Shown in pieces: positions 1 through 9,823 of a stretch of 17,977 bases of DNA (position 1 is the first letter of the stretch; every line of letters starts with the position of its first letter). The notes under the pieces were generated by a model. The model searched no databases. It was not told where the DNA came from and saw only the letters and a program-made list of their open reading frames with translations. A program made the position numbers and the translations under genes. Origin of the DNA: Acanthaster planci (taxonomy: Eukaryota; Echinodermata; Asteroidea; Valvatida; Acanthasteridae); the NCBI RefSeq assembly GCF_001949145.1, contig NW_019091638.1, positions 75,057 to 93,033 on the forward strand, in the 5' to 3' direction.

Positions 1-570
1 GTTTGTCTGTTCGATGTTGACCGTCCGTGAGGCTTACCGTTTACAAAGCGTTGGACGCTTTCAAAAGCGTTTGTATTTTGACCTCACGCCTTAAAGGTCT
101 GTGGCCAAGGGGAAATCTATGCATTCTGAGCACTGTACATGGGTAAACCAACGAAGTGATGGAACCCTCACCACTTCTTTTAATGGTGCCATATACTATT
201 CTTATGCAAGTCCACCTAATTATGTGACTTATTACTATTTTGCATTGTCTTATCTTTGAACTGGGTGTCTGCACAGGTTTCATCCAACACTACTAAAACA
301 AAATGTTCTATCCTCCCTTCCTATCACTAGAAGCGAGAATCTTAGTAGAAATGTGCACTGACAAAGCCATCCAAGAAAAGTGTAATTCTGTACCCATAAA
401 CATTCAGGTGTGTTTTGGAGGAGTCACCCACAGGATTTTATGTTTAACGCCAGACAACTAGACTAAATTTCACTGTTTCAAGGGGGTGTTAACTGAACTA
501 ATGTATCATTTACAATCACACTGCATGCTCCCATCTCAAATAATGGTGTTCTGTGCCAGTTATTTGGTAC
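1..570 (-). other. SPAG6: SPAG6 intron 7, 5' portion
   Basis: Non-coding sequence follows the exon 7 donor. No armadillo-type or SPAG6 C-terminal coding sequence can be read on the minus strand, and no gene is evident on the plus strand. No distinct repeat is seen. Confidence 0.7.
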
Positions 571-762
571 CTTGGTCTGCAGATCTTCAGAAGCATCGGC
601 CCTAAGGTAGCATTGCAGGAGTCTTGGCAGCACATTGGCCACAGCCACTGCCTTGGCATGTTCCGGGGTGTGTCTGCCTATCTGGCCCAGTGCCCAGGCA
701 GTGGCAGCCTTGATGTGGTCTTGGGGCTCCTCAGCAAGGGCGATAGCAAGCTGAGTCACGCC
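571..762 (-). CDS. SPAG6: SPAG6 exon 7 (residues 336-399), last exon in the window
   Basis: The acceptor is CATGCCTTTCAG and the donor is GTACCA. The exon encodes GVTQLAIALAEEPQDHIKAA, then AWALGQIGRHTPEHAKAVAV, and ends SEDLQTK, where the vertebrate protein continues SKKAIKNIL. That continuation is not found in 1-570, so the next exon is outside the window. Confidence 0.95.
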
Positions 763-3700
763 CTGAAAGGCATGCAGGAGAGGAAAGAAAGAATTGATGA
801 AAAAACATAGCAGAGTTGAACTAAAGTGATCCCAAAAAATCAATGATCTTGTAGCAAATTGTGAAATGCATGCCATACTCAAAATCTAAAACACTTTAAG
901 AAAAACAGTGCCTTTCCCACAACATGACCACAATGATTTACAACAAACAAAACTAAAAATTATACGAAATCATCCATGAGTCAATAACAGCAAATTCTGA
1001 CTCCAAAGGCATTCACAAAGGTAAGGATGGTCAGTTGTAATGTGCGTAAGACATGTAAACATCAAGAAACTTTAAATTAACACTAATCGTACAGTATTTT
1101 GGGTATTTTAAATACAATTTACTAGGGATAACACAGGACCAAATCTGTACCTTAGATACAATGACTGCCATAGCCAAGTTCTCAGAATGTGCAGCCACAT
1201 AGCCCAACATCATCACTCCAGGCAGTCTCACGTTACCCTCTGACTCCCCAACATAGTCTACCACAGCAGCCACACCGCCGGCATTGACGATCAGCTGTGA
1301 CAGCTCAGGTGTATGCTTGGCAATCTCTCGGATCAGTGTGGCCACGTTCTTGCGCACGTACTCATCTTTGTCCTTCAGGCAGGTCAGGACCGCTGGGAAG
1401 ATTTCGGCTTCCACCACCATCTCGGCTAGGTCCACCGAGTGCTTGGAGATCTGGCTCAGGGCTGAGAAAACTTGACGCTACAAAGAAAGAAGTGAGAGAG
1501 AAAGTCAATCATCTTGGTGCAACATGGAAAAGACAATCCATAAAGACGCAGACCAACATGTGGAGATACATGCTTTAATTTGCACGTGCTGTGATTAAAT
1601 ATACAAGGTCAGGACCTTGTTATTACATGCAGTCATCGGAGTCCTTGATTCTACAAAGACAGAAGGTTTGGAATGTTACACAGAAACACAACTTTGAAAT
1701 AAAAGGGAATACTCTCAGTTGAGAATGCTGGCATTATTTCAACGTACAGCGTTACTTGGGCCAGTTCTAATTGGGAACACAATAAGATACAAGTGTTCTC
1801 AAGGGAACTAAGCTATTAATGAGTTTGACCTGTGACAGAAGTTGGTTTAAACTTACCTACCCACATGACAAGACAGCTAACCTAATGTACACAGTGCATT
1901 CCCTCAAAGTTTGGCCACTGTTTGATGGCTCTTACTGATTGGCCTTACACACCTCACATACCACTGACAGATGGGCTATCTTTAATAAATGCCACATCTG
2001 AGCACTGCTATTTCTAAACTACCTTAAACCCCGGACACTTCTGGAGGGAGACTATGAGCTCATGCCAAATCCATGTAGTAAGAGTCATGCCAAGTTAAAT
2101 GGGCAGTACTTCCAGGTTTTCCTTGAGGTTTTACAAGCTTTAACAGGGTTGTGCGTAGTACACAAGGGTTTATCCCTGCTTAATTCTGCTTGCTTCCCTG
2201 ACATTCCATGTACCTTGAGTTTCTGGTCTTGGTTGAGAATCATCTGTGCCAGGTGAGCTATAGCGCCAGCATCCACCACCGTCTGAGCCAGCTCTGGGGA
2301 GTGCTTGCAGATGTCACTCAGGGCTGAGGCAGCGATACGCTTCAAGCAGAGTTCAGGCTCCTGAATACCCAGGACCAGCAAGGGAACGGCTCCTGCATCC
2401 ACCACTGACTGTGCCAGCTCTGGGGAGGTGCAAGCGAGTCAAATTACTGAAGGCTTCATCTTGGCAGACATACACTCATGTTGAGGCATTTTCCAAACAA
2501 AAGTATTATTATGAAACAATTTGATTTCAATACACTGAGAAGAATCCCTTTTGGACCTGAAATTTCCAGCAGAAACAAGGTCCCACTTCTAGAGTTCTTT
2601 CTGTGTTTGCCTTCCAACTGCAATACCCTAATCTTGATAAAAACCTGGTATTGAAACTCATGGCAGGGTTTCACAATGCAGAAAGGCTTCTCTTGCAATA
2701 TATTTGAGGTACCAACACCCTACCAGCATTGTGCCTTGCAATGTAGCCCAAAGCCCAGGCGGCAGACTCCTTAACGCTAGGATCAAATTCCTCCAGGCAG
2801 ATGACCAGGGCATCTAGGGCACCGCAGTCTACCACAGACTGAGCTAGCTCAGGGGAATGCTTGGCTACAGCACGCAGCACAAAGGCAGCCGCCTTCTTGT
2901 AGAACCTCTGTGAAAAGAAAACTTATGTTCAATATCTGCATCAAGACAGCATCATTTCCTCATTTGTGAGACACGCGTATAAGGCGTTAACATAACCTCA
3001 CGCAGACTGAGGTATGCCATCTACAGCTGTTAAGTCTAATGCTCATTTTTGTACGAAAAATGTTTCAAAGTTTAAGTGTAAAGAATGTTCCATTAGCTCC
3101 CTTCTCTATGTAAGAATTTTTCAACAGATTTGTAGGAGGGTTCCTTGCAGAAAAAGGGAGTTAAACTTGAGAAGGCACTAATCAAATAAAGGAAAAAGTG
3201 AGATCTACTTACATTTTGTTCGGCCAAGGAATAGACAAGCTGTGGGAGGATGTCTCCCTTGACCACTGCTTCAGCTAAGTCCTCGTTGTAATTGGCTAGA
3301 CGCCCCAGTGCCAAAGCTGCTGTCTGCTGGATAGTGGGAACAACATCCAACAACAGCGGCCGCAGTAGTGACATCACACCTGTATCAGAGAAGAAAAATG
3401 TAATGAGCGATGGTGTGAAGAAACTGAAGATTGGAGGGAAACATACAGGACTGTCGACAAAGACGAAAAGTATTACATTTACTGAACCACAAAATATGAA
3501 ACTAATACAGCACAGTGCAATTAAAAGTTAACCTCAAAAGTGGGACAATTTTTCACACTTTTTCCCATCAGAGCAAATGAAGATTCATTTCACACATTGT
3601 GAAAAATTTTCCCCTCAGTGGGGAAAATTTTCACACCTTCTTTTCACAAGTGGGAAAACTTTTCACAAGTGTGAAAACTTTTTACTTGTGCGAAAAATTT

Positions 3701-6700
3701 TCAAAGGTGGGAAAACATGTCACAAGTGGGTAAACTTTTCACATGTGGAAAAAAATTCATACATTTTTCACAAGTGGGAAAATGTTAAAACCTTTTTATC
3801 CAATTGAGAAGGAAATTAACCCTTGCCCAACAAAATCAATTATAAAGTATGAACACATATACATGTAGCTGAACAACTGCCGAAAACATCCCCCAGCCAC
3901 ACTTTATTTGTGTTTGAATGTACAATTTTTTTTAATTAAGAATTGAGAGTAACAAAGTCAGAAAAGCCACCAAGTATCATGATACTGTTTATTTATTTTG
4001 GAAAAGCAGTAATAAAAACAGTGATTACCGTAAACAAAATCTCAAAGGCAGTCCGTATCCGTCCTTGTACAGCAGCACGTGTGAGGCTTCCGCGTGCAGA
4101 CGCCATAATGACCGGCCACCGTGCACGCATGCCCGGCCACCGCCATTTGGAAAATCATGGTGCACTTCAGTGGTCGGTGGGCAAATGTGGCCACATTCAC
4201 AGTCAATCTTTCTAAGGTGTTTTTGATCCATTTTTTCCAAAAATAATACCTACTTTCTTGTACATGCACCAGAAAGCCTCTAAAATTCCACTTGATCAAA
4301 CTTCCAGAAAATCTTTTTTCGTGGAATTTTCGATGATTTCAGACAACTCAAATCCTATCCATTCGTACAAAAATTGATGAAAATTAGTTTGGTCCCTGGG
4401 GCTAGAAATCAATTTACTGCATCGTGTCTTCGGGGAGTTGGGCGACCATGTGTTGTACACAAAAACGATCTGTGCACGTAACGCATGCGCAGTGGCCCGT
4501 TTCGGTCCTTACACACATAGGCCCGGTAAAAAACCACAAATCACATCCATTGAGAGTGTGTTTGTACCATGCCTCTGATGTTGACGGCATCCAGAATCTA
4601 TCTATCTGACCTTGACGGGCAGGTTTTCACACTGATATTTTCACACCTTTTTCACACACTGATATTTTCACACCTTTTTCACACACTTTTCGCATTATTT
4701 TTCACAGATTTTTTTGCAAATTTTTGCCATTTTTGTACATTTTTGCATGGTTTTTGCAATTTTTTTTTGCGCATTTTGCACATTTTCACACCAGATTCAT
4801 TGCAAATTCACAGAGGGGAATGGTACATGTAGCAGTCAAAATGCAAACTTCGCCTGCGAATGCAAATTCCTTTCCCATTTTTCACAGTCGTTTTCCCAGG
4901 GTTACATTTCAATTGCTCGGTACTGTAAATATCAAAAGCAGACAGCAAAAACAACAAAAAGCATAAGCCTCGAAAAACAAGTTGGCAAAAATGGTTGTTG
5001 TGGCCCTGAGGTGAATCAACTCATGGGCTAGTCTTTTCTCAAGCATGAGCATTCCACACAGAGAGGCTAACTTTCAATGACAACAGAGATCGCCTTGACC
5101 CAAATAGCTTAGTCAGAATAAAACTATGTAACCAGGATGAATTGAAATCTGCTCCCAGAACGGAGAAGCCCATTCCCTGGACACTTCCTCTGTATGCATA
5201 TCTTACCAGCATTTTGTAGAAGCTCAATGTTCTGGGATCGTGAGGCCAATTCAGCAATTGTTTGAACAAAGGTCGTCCTTGCCTTCTGGTACTGCTCAAA
5301 GACTGTAAGAAAGAAACCGTTCATACCGATTAATTTGAATTAAAATAATCATGCTTTAATTATGGACTTAATTATTAATGATGGGCCAAAAAGAAGTCTA
5401 TCTTGTGTTTTTGGATACTTGGAAACTTTGTCAAGGCAAATCTTCATCTGGTTGAATGTTTGCACCAACACTGTGGATACATATTCATGAAATGGAATTC
5501 AGACCTTACCTTGTGCAAAAAAAATCCCAAAGCCAAACTCATGAAGACAAAATGAGGCCTCCTGAATTGTATTGCGGGAATTTATTTGAATTATCTTGTG
5601 ATGTTTTGGGGGAAGAAAAAGCTTTCCAAAATTGCCCATGGAGGGTCTTGAATCTGGGTCTCCTTGTCTTAAGCTGCAGTCACAGTTGAGTGTCGGTCAC
5701 TTTGCCCCATTTCCACTTCACCCCATTAACACTTCACTCGATTTATTATTGTTCATTCTGTTCTGCAGTAACAGAGGCATAGCCCTAGATGCAACAAGTA
5801 AAAACATCAACGACTGGAGAATCCAACTTTCAAAGACCAAAACAATGCTTCCAATTTCCCAACCACCGGACCCAAATTTTTCGGCAAGACCCTAAAATTG
5901 TTATTGGCAAGTTAGAAAAAGGTTTTCTTCGTGTTTTGTTGTCGTTGTGGCAAAAACACATGTGCAATGCGCTGGTTCCTGCTGTGCCGCACCCACGTAC
6001 ATGATGTAAGAGAATGCTTGATGAAGTGTGGCAACCAGCCTATTCATGCCACGGCGACCGTACATGCACGTTATCTGTCACGCATAAAAAAAAATCGATG
6101 TCGCAAGATTTCTGCACGTTAATTCTCAGTATGTATTTTGTCTATTTGTGTGTTTTCTGTGTTCATCAGATTAATTCTAGGCTGTTTTGCTCGTACTTGA
6201 AGCGAGCATGTTTCCACAAAATTTCCAGTGCGCTGAGCTTTATCTGATCGCATGGGTAGGCCTACAGCTGTCTGGATGCACTGGCAATTACCAGAACGAT
6301 GTGAACAGAATTGTGTGTTGCTTTGAAATAAACTTAAAGGGGATGAGAAATAACCCCGATGCTAGTCCAACCATACAAGTATGTATTAATTCACCATAAT
6401 GGTCAACGCAGTCGAAATAAATTTAATGCCGTAGAGTGTTCTACAATAACTAGGGTAGGGACATGCATAAATGAGTGAGGGCGCTGTTGATTTGGGAATT
6501 CATTTTCTTAACTAGGACACTGTGACTAAAATTTGTCTTTTTCCGCACACTCTAGCTCCTCTATTTAATTTCCAATTTCAGTTTTTTGAAATTTCAAATG
6601 AAGCCAACATTTAATTCATTGAAATAAGGCATGAGTACGAACAAAGATTTTATGAAAATACATGTATGCATTTAAAGCTTTTTAGTCAAAATCCACACTC

Positions 6701-7290
6701 ATTTTTGTTTTAAAAAAATCACAGTTTGCTGCATTAAACATATACAAAAAATGTCCCAAAAGATCTCAAAATATCCCAACTTTAAATCAGTATTTCATTT
6801 GCTTTTCAGGCACTGATGGAATCCAAATTTATATCAAAATGTTTCTTTTGACATCCTCTCCAAGATCACGTCAAAACAAAACAGAAAAAAATAGTTCAAA
6901 GATTTATGATCCTCCCTAACGAGGGCCTACATGCAGGCCTAGTAACAAGTTACACGTCCTTTGTGGAACTCCCTTCTCGACCATTTTGGAAGAGGCTTAA
7001 GTTGTAACACACTCGTGCACAGACGGCAAAGTGGGGCGAAGTGGAAATGGGGCGAAGTGGAGATGGGGCGAAGTGGAGATGGGCGAAGTGGAGATGGGGC
7101 GATGTAGGAGTGGGGATGGAGCGAAGTGGTTACCGTTAGGGGCGACGAGAGATGGGGCGAAGTGACTATTATTAACCTCACAGTCTGGGAATAGACTTAA
7201 GTTTACTCACGACACACCTGAATCAGGCAACGTATATTGCCTTCTGTTTATGAGCACAATCATACCTTGTAAAACTTGTCTTGAACTCAT
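571..7290 (-). CDS. SPAG6: SPAG6/PF16 armadillo-repeat axonemal central-pair protein, first 7 exons, partial at the C-terminus
   Basis: Coding exons in transcript order are 7266-7290, 5207-5302, 3213-3379, 2724-2907, 2214-2419, 1151-1477 and 571-762. They join in frame (25+96+167+184+206+327+192 nt) to give 399 codons without a stop. The product matches the SPAG6 family closely along its length: it opens MSSRQVLQVFEQYQKAR and continues with tandem armadillo repeats carrying signatures such as KHSPELAQ, VVDAGA, DHIKAA and ALGQIGRHTPEHA. Family knowledge: SPAG6 (PF16 in Chlamydomonas) sits in the C1 microtubule region of the axonemal central apparatus and is needed for flagellar motility. Vertebrate SPAG6 is about 509 residues, so roughly the last 110 are missing. 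They should lie left of base 1, because none is recognisable in 1-570. All introns begin GT and end AG. The ATG at 7290 has A at -3 and gives the family N-terminus. No frameshift or internal stop is seen, so the gene looks intact within the window. Confidence 0.96.
763..1150 (-). other. SPAG6: SPAG6 intron 6
   Basis: An AT-rich intron of 388 bp with good GT-AG ends (donor GTACAG, acceptor TTTCAG). It contains nothing else recognisable. Confidence 0.85.
1151..1477 (-). CDS. SPAG6: SPAG6 exon 6 (residues 227-335)
   Basis: This is the longest coding exon in the window, with acceptor CTTTGTAG and donor GTACAG. It encodes RQVFSALSQISKHSVDLAEM, then two to three armadillo repeats (EAEIFPAVLTCLKDKDEYV, REIAKHTPELSQLIVNAGG, LPGVMMLGYVAAHSENLAMA), ending in VIVSK. 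Conservation with the vertebrate protein is near continuous. Confidence 0.96.
1478..2213 (-). other. SPAG6: SPAG6 intron 5
   Basis: A 736-bp AT-rich intron (donor GTACAT, acceptor TTTGTAG). No gene, tandem repeat or inverted-repeat element was noticed. Confidence 0.85.
2214..2419 (-). CDS. SPAG6: SPAG6 exon 5 (residues 158-226)
   Basis: The acceptor is CACCTCCCCAG and the donor is GTACAT. The exon encodes ELAQSVVDAGAVPLLVLGIQ and a further repeat with LKRIAASALSDICKHSPELA, ending in LNQDQKLK. Gly replaces the Cys found in human SPAG6 at VLCIQ, an ordinary substitution. Confidence 0.96.
2420..2723 (-). other. SPAG6: SPAG6 intron 4
   Basis: A 304-bp intron (donor GTAGGG, acceptor CTCCCCAG). 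The open frames on the minus strand here are read-through from flanking exons and do not match the family. Confidence 0.85.
2724..2907 (-). CDS. SPAG6: SPAG6 exon 4 (residues 97-157)
   Basis: The acceptor is CTTTTCACAG and the donor is GTAGGG. The exon encodes RFYKKAAAFVLRAVAKHSPE, a second armadillo repeat with VVDCGALDALVICLEE, and ends in YIARHNA plus one base. The phase matches exon 5, which completes a Glu codon. Confidence 0.96.
2908..3212 (-). other. SPAG6: SPAG6 intron 3
   Basis: A 305-bp intron with a consensus donor GTAAGT and acceptor TTTTCACAG. Nothing else is seen. Confidence 0.85.
3213..3379 (-). CDS. SPAG6: SPAG6 exon 3 (residues 41-96)
   Basis: The acceptor is CTCTGATACAG and the donor is GTAAGT. 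The exon encodes GVMSLLRPLLLDVVPTIQQ and then ALALGRLANYNEDLAEAVV, the first clear armadillo repeat, ending in AEQN. The reading frame runs on past the donor into intron 3, so an ORF-only annotation would add false residues. Confidence 0.96.
3540..3790. repeat. Degenerate minisatellite TTTTCACAAGTGGGAAAA
   Basis: Roughly ten imperfect units of about 18-25 bp built on TTTTCACAAGTGGGAAAA. Each unit is itself partly self-complementary (TTTTCAC against GTGAAAA, TTTTCCC against GGGAAAA). It lies inside SPAG6 intron 2. A repetitive open frame across it (GKTFHK, CENF) results from the repeat and is not a gene. Confidence 0.85.
4625..4795. repeat. 27-bp tandem duplication and T-rich TTTTTGCA tract
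   Basis: A unit beginning ACTGATATTTTCACACC and 27 bp long is present at 4631-4657 and again at 4658-4684. It is followed by a T-rich run of TTTTTGCAAAT, TTTTTGCC and TTTTTGCATGG words to about 4790. The CACACCTTTTTCACAC words resemble the minisatellite at 3540-3790, so the two zones may share an origin. Confidence 0.75.
5207..5302 (-). CDS. SPAG6: SPAG6 exon 2 (residues 9-40)
   Basis: The acceptor is TCTTACAG and the donor is GTAAGA. The exon encodes the rest of the conserved N-terminus (FEQYQKARTTFVQ) and the first helices before the armadillo array, ending in QNA plus the first base of a Gly codon. It is isolated between two introns of nearly 2 kb each. Confidence 0.95.
5690..5785 (-). 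repeat. Dispersed repeat copy of the GGGGCGAAGTGGAAAT family
   Basis: On the minus strand this reads TGCCTCTGTTACTG, then GAAGTGTTAATGGGGTGAAG, then TGGAAATGGGGCAAAGTGAC. The same order of blocks occurs on the plus strand at about 9432-9572 and in shortened form at 12127-12212. It is therefore a dispersed repeat rather than local simple sequence. Confidence 0.65.
7024..7165. repeat. 16-bp minisatellite, unit GGGGCGAAGTGGARAT
   Basis: About six to eight tandem or degenerate copies of GGGGCGAAGTGGARAT, one of them 15 bp long, inside SPAG6 intron 1. The last part (AGTGGTTACCGTTAGGGGCG, then AGAGATGGGGCGAAGTGAC) matches the end of related repeats at 9530-9570 and 12185-12210. This is therefore an expanded copy of a dispersed element. 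Confidence 0.85.
7266..7290 (-). CDS. SPAG6: SPAG6 exon 1 (start codon, residues 1-8)
   Basis: This 25-nt coding exon encodes MSSRQVLQ and ends one base into codon 9 before the donor GTATGA. The next exon starts with TC, completing a Val codon and giving VFEQYQKAR, as in SPAG6 orthologs. The exon is too short to find by ORF length. It rests on the family N-terminus and on exact phase agreement with exon 2. Confidence 0.9.
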
Positions 7291-7418
7291 CTTGTACTGG
7301 TTGGATTTTCAGCAGATTTCCCGATATTAGATCTAAGTATAAATTACGATCGGCTGGCAGTCCACCGCACGTATGATGTAGCCTATCGCGGTTGACGTTT
7401 CACGTGTGTTGCTATTTT

Positions 7419-7432
7419 GTTGCCAAGGGAAA
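7419..7432. promoter_or_regulatory. Candidate RFX X-box upstream of SPAG6
   Basis: The sequence GTTGCC-AA-GGGAAA consists of one perfect GTTGCC half-site and a second half-site (consensus RRNAAC) that misses only the last base. It lies 129 bp upstream of the SPAG6 ATG. RFX factors bind X-boxes in promoters of ciliary genes, and SPAG6 is such a gene. Nearby are an E-box CACGTG (7401-7406) and a TGACGT half-site (7393-7398). The site rests on motif and position only. Confidence 0.45.
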
Positions 7433-7440
7433 AGTTCACT

Positions 7441-7560
7441 CACCTCCATAAACTAAAAATATCTATTTTGGGGTATATAAAATAATAAAATTTATTTAAT
7501 AAAATAAATAAAAACTATTTTTAATTTTTTTAAAAATTAAATTTTTGAGAATTTCCTAAA
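7441..7560. repeat. AT-rich low-complexity tract
   Basis: Almost pure A/T sequence with runs such as AATAATAAAATTTATTTAAT and many short palindromes, upstream of the SPAG6 candidate promoter. Its function is unknown; it may be simple low-complexity sequence. Confidence 0.6.
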
Positions 7561-8059
7561 TAGTTTTGAGGAAAATACAGTTACAATCCTACACAATAAC
7601 ATAACGCAGTGTTTATATTACAGCTTTTAGATTGAGCCTGATGCCTGACTAAAGTCTTAATCCCAACCTTATTAACCTTTATTATTAGTTCAATATTTTC
7701 AGGGGTGCAGACTTTTCCTTATGTAAGCATGCGTCATTTTAATATTGATTTCAACTTCTGCACGGGGGCGCGGCGTCTGCTCCGACTCCAACTTCTTCAA
7801 AATGCTTAACTCATGTTACCTGTTGACGAGAACCAGGGTCCTTTTCCCAAAGTATAAACGTGTACACCTTTTGCAGGATTTTGTGGTAGGCCATGTACTT
7901 TACATGATGTATAATCCGTGAAATTGAATAGGTCAGACTGTCACCGTACATCATACATCATTACATGTTACGCCTCAACTGTGGCATAAGTCCCAACTAT
8001 ACATGTAGTTGGGACAGTCCCAACTGTAGTGCTGCAGTTGGGCTGGCCCAACTATTGCT
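7561..8059. other. Intergenic DNA with no gene seen
   Basis: About 500 bp between the AT-rich tract and the first N. No coding region is supported. The only notable structure is the hairpin cluster at its right end. Confidence 0.6.
7990..8053. repeat. Cluster of inverted CCCAACT words next to a gap base
   Basis: A perfect 10-bp stem GTCCCAACTA / TAGTTGGGAC with loop TACATG spans 7990-8015. It is followed by CCCAACTG (8019-8026), CAGTTGGG (8035-8042) and CCCAACT (8047-8053), so five alternating copies of the same arm lie within 64 bp. The N at 8060 follows directly. Confidence 0.75.
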
Positions 8060-9431
8060 NACCTGGACCATTCCTTCCTCCATGGTATAACGTCCAGGGT
8101 ATGGGCCAGCGCAGACATCCGGGATTTTCGCAAAATGACAGGTACTGCGCTGGTGAAAACAGCGATCTTGGCGACGTATGCACGCACCAACCAGTCCGAG
8201 GATCGGGTTATACAATCTTTTCTATGATGTGTACGTACGCGCGCGCTCGTTGCAGTTGTTTTCACCCATGCGGTGTGGTTGCTACCCATATTTTTGTGAA
8301 ACTCCTGGATGTTCACGCTGCCCCATAAAAGTCCTCCTACAGATTACAATGTGAAATTGTTTTCAACTTTTTTTCTCACATTTTTTCATGGCCTAGACAG
8401 CTCAAATGTCGTTCACAAGTGCTTTGTATCCGGAATTAAATTACAAAATACACCCATGGACAACGTACATGTATTTTGCAGGAAATTTTGCAAAATTCCA
8501 TGCTTTCTGTTGCAACTTGTGAACATCCTACGTTTGTCTAGTAGTACACATTTGCGCATACATGTACACGAAATGGCTTCCACGCTCAAGCTCGGCATAC
8601 ATTCTGTGTGAATGTGGAGAAGTCCCTTTATTTGGGGACAAAATTGGTCCTCCAAAACAGAGAATGACCCCTTAACTTAGTGGGTACAATTTTTTTTCAA
8701 GTGGGCTTGGAGATCCTACCATTGCCTTGGGGATTCTTTTATTGCCATAATTAGATTCAGCATAAAAAACACCCAAGGCTGCCGTAAAAAAAAAATCCTT
8801 CCGTTTACATCTTGGATTATGAGCAAGAGTATGCAATTTAACATAAAGGGTGGGAAAACGACTGTATCAGAACAATTTTTCCAAATATCAATCCTTACAT
8901 AGGCCTATACTTGATCGAGTGGCATGGTGCAAAGTTACTATGCGTTTTGCACATGTGCAAGTACGTGTACTAGATGACATGGATGAACGTAGATCGTGAC
9001 GGAAAGCATATGCCAAAGCCACTGCACATGCCAAATGCTGGACCACAGCGTACGCACGTACACAACTGGAAAAATCAGCACGACGGATAAATGAGGACGT
9101 TGCAGCAATGTGCTCATTTACCCGGTGCGTTCTTCGGGAAATCCAAGCATGCCGAATATATGAGACCATTACACCGGGTATTTGAAAGAAAAAACAACAA
9201 AAACTGCACTTTCTCTGCTCTTTAGCAGTTACATGTATTTATTTATGGTGTCTTAACAGTTATAGAGTGAAATACGGAGAGATACGATGAACATGATACT
9301 GGTAAATACATCACAGACAACCCACGGTCAAAAAGAGACCATGTTTATACCATGAGCTTTAAAAAAACATTTGCCCGAGCAAGTTGTTTGAATTGGAACC
9401 TCAATCTTGGCTTTGTACTAACTGTTGAATT

Positions 9432-9572
9432 TTTGCCTCTGTTAAAGAAATGCCTCTGTTGAAAGATAATCAGTGGGACAAAGTTGAAAAGGGGCAGAGT
9501 GGAAATGAGGCGAAGTGGGGATCTGGCAAAGTGGTTAATAGGGGTGAAGTGGAAATGAGGCAAAGTGACTGA
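9432..9572 (+). repeat. Dispersed repeat copy of the GGGGCGAAGTGGAAAT family (long form)
   Basis: Starts with two TGCCTCTGTT words and continues with GGGGCAGAGTGGAAATGAGG and three further degenerate units, ending CAAAGTGACTGACACC. It has about 48 bp (one block of units) more than the matching position in the second copy of the duplicated region. Confidence 0.65.
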
Positions 9573-9586
9573 CACCATATAGAAAA

Positions 9587-9617
9587 CTCAAAGTCACTAC
9601 TGCATGTGACTTTGTAG
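9587..9617. repeat. Short hairpin repeat CTCAAAGTCAC ... GTGACTTT
   Basis: A 31-bp segment with AAAGTCAC and GTGACTTT as 8-bp inverted arms. It recurs at 12235-12265 (second copy of the block) and, outside the duplication, at 13810-13840 with a few changes. Confidence 0.5.
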
Positions 9618-9819
9618 TTTACATGGGGTTGTAACTCTGGATTTTTAAAATCAAACTTTCAAGGTACGTGTAAATGATGTGGTACCTTGAACTCCACTTT
9701 CAGTAACATTTTCAAACAGGTTTTCCAGTGAGAAAGGATGTGATGGTGAGAGCAAACATAAAGTAGGCCTTCCTGTAGCTCTTGAAAAGGGTGTAACAGA
9801 GGGTTTCAGTCCTTTCATT

Positions 9820-9823
9820 TTAA
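9820..9823. other. Empty TTAA target site matching the MITE insertion
   Basis: In copy A the flanks TTTCAT and GGCGTGCGATTG meet at one TTAA. In copy B the same flanks are separated by the 419-bp element with TTAA on both sides. This is a clean pre-integration (or precisely excised) site. Confidence 0.85.

Larger units (their letters stand above)
3380..5206 (-). other. SPAG6: SPAG6 intron 2 with two tandem-repeat zones
   Basis: A 1.83-kb intron. It holds a degenerate minisatellite built on TTTTCACAAGTGGGAAAA (about 3540-3790), a 27-bp tandem duplication (4631-4684) and a T-rich tract of TTTTTGCAAT-like words (about 4700-4790). No protein-coding signal is seen in the remainder. The short open frames of 60-105 codons across it follow the repeats. 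Confidence 0.8.
5303..7265 (-). other. SPAG6: SPAG6 intron 1
   Basis: A 1.96-kb intron between the 25-nt first coding exon and exon 2. It contains one copy of the dispersed CACTTYGCCCC repeat at about 5690-5785 and the 16-bp minisatellite of the same family at 7024-7165. No other coding region is supported. Confidence 0.8.

Noticed and set aside
3577-3807. 76-codon frame with repeating Gly-Lys-Thr-Phe-His-Lys words, superficially like zinc-finger linkers
   Set aside because: It is a translation of the intronic minisatellite; Cys and His spacing does not form a C2H2 finger.
4025-4240. Cys/His-containing short frame on the minus strand of intron 2
   Set aside because: No recognisable fold, no splice context, and overlapping frames of similar length exist on the other strand.
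8160-8300. Possible tRNA-derived SINE promoter
   Set aside because: GGATCGGGTTATAC resembles a B box only loosely, and I found no matching A box or poly(A)/simple tail.
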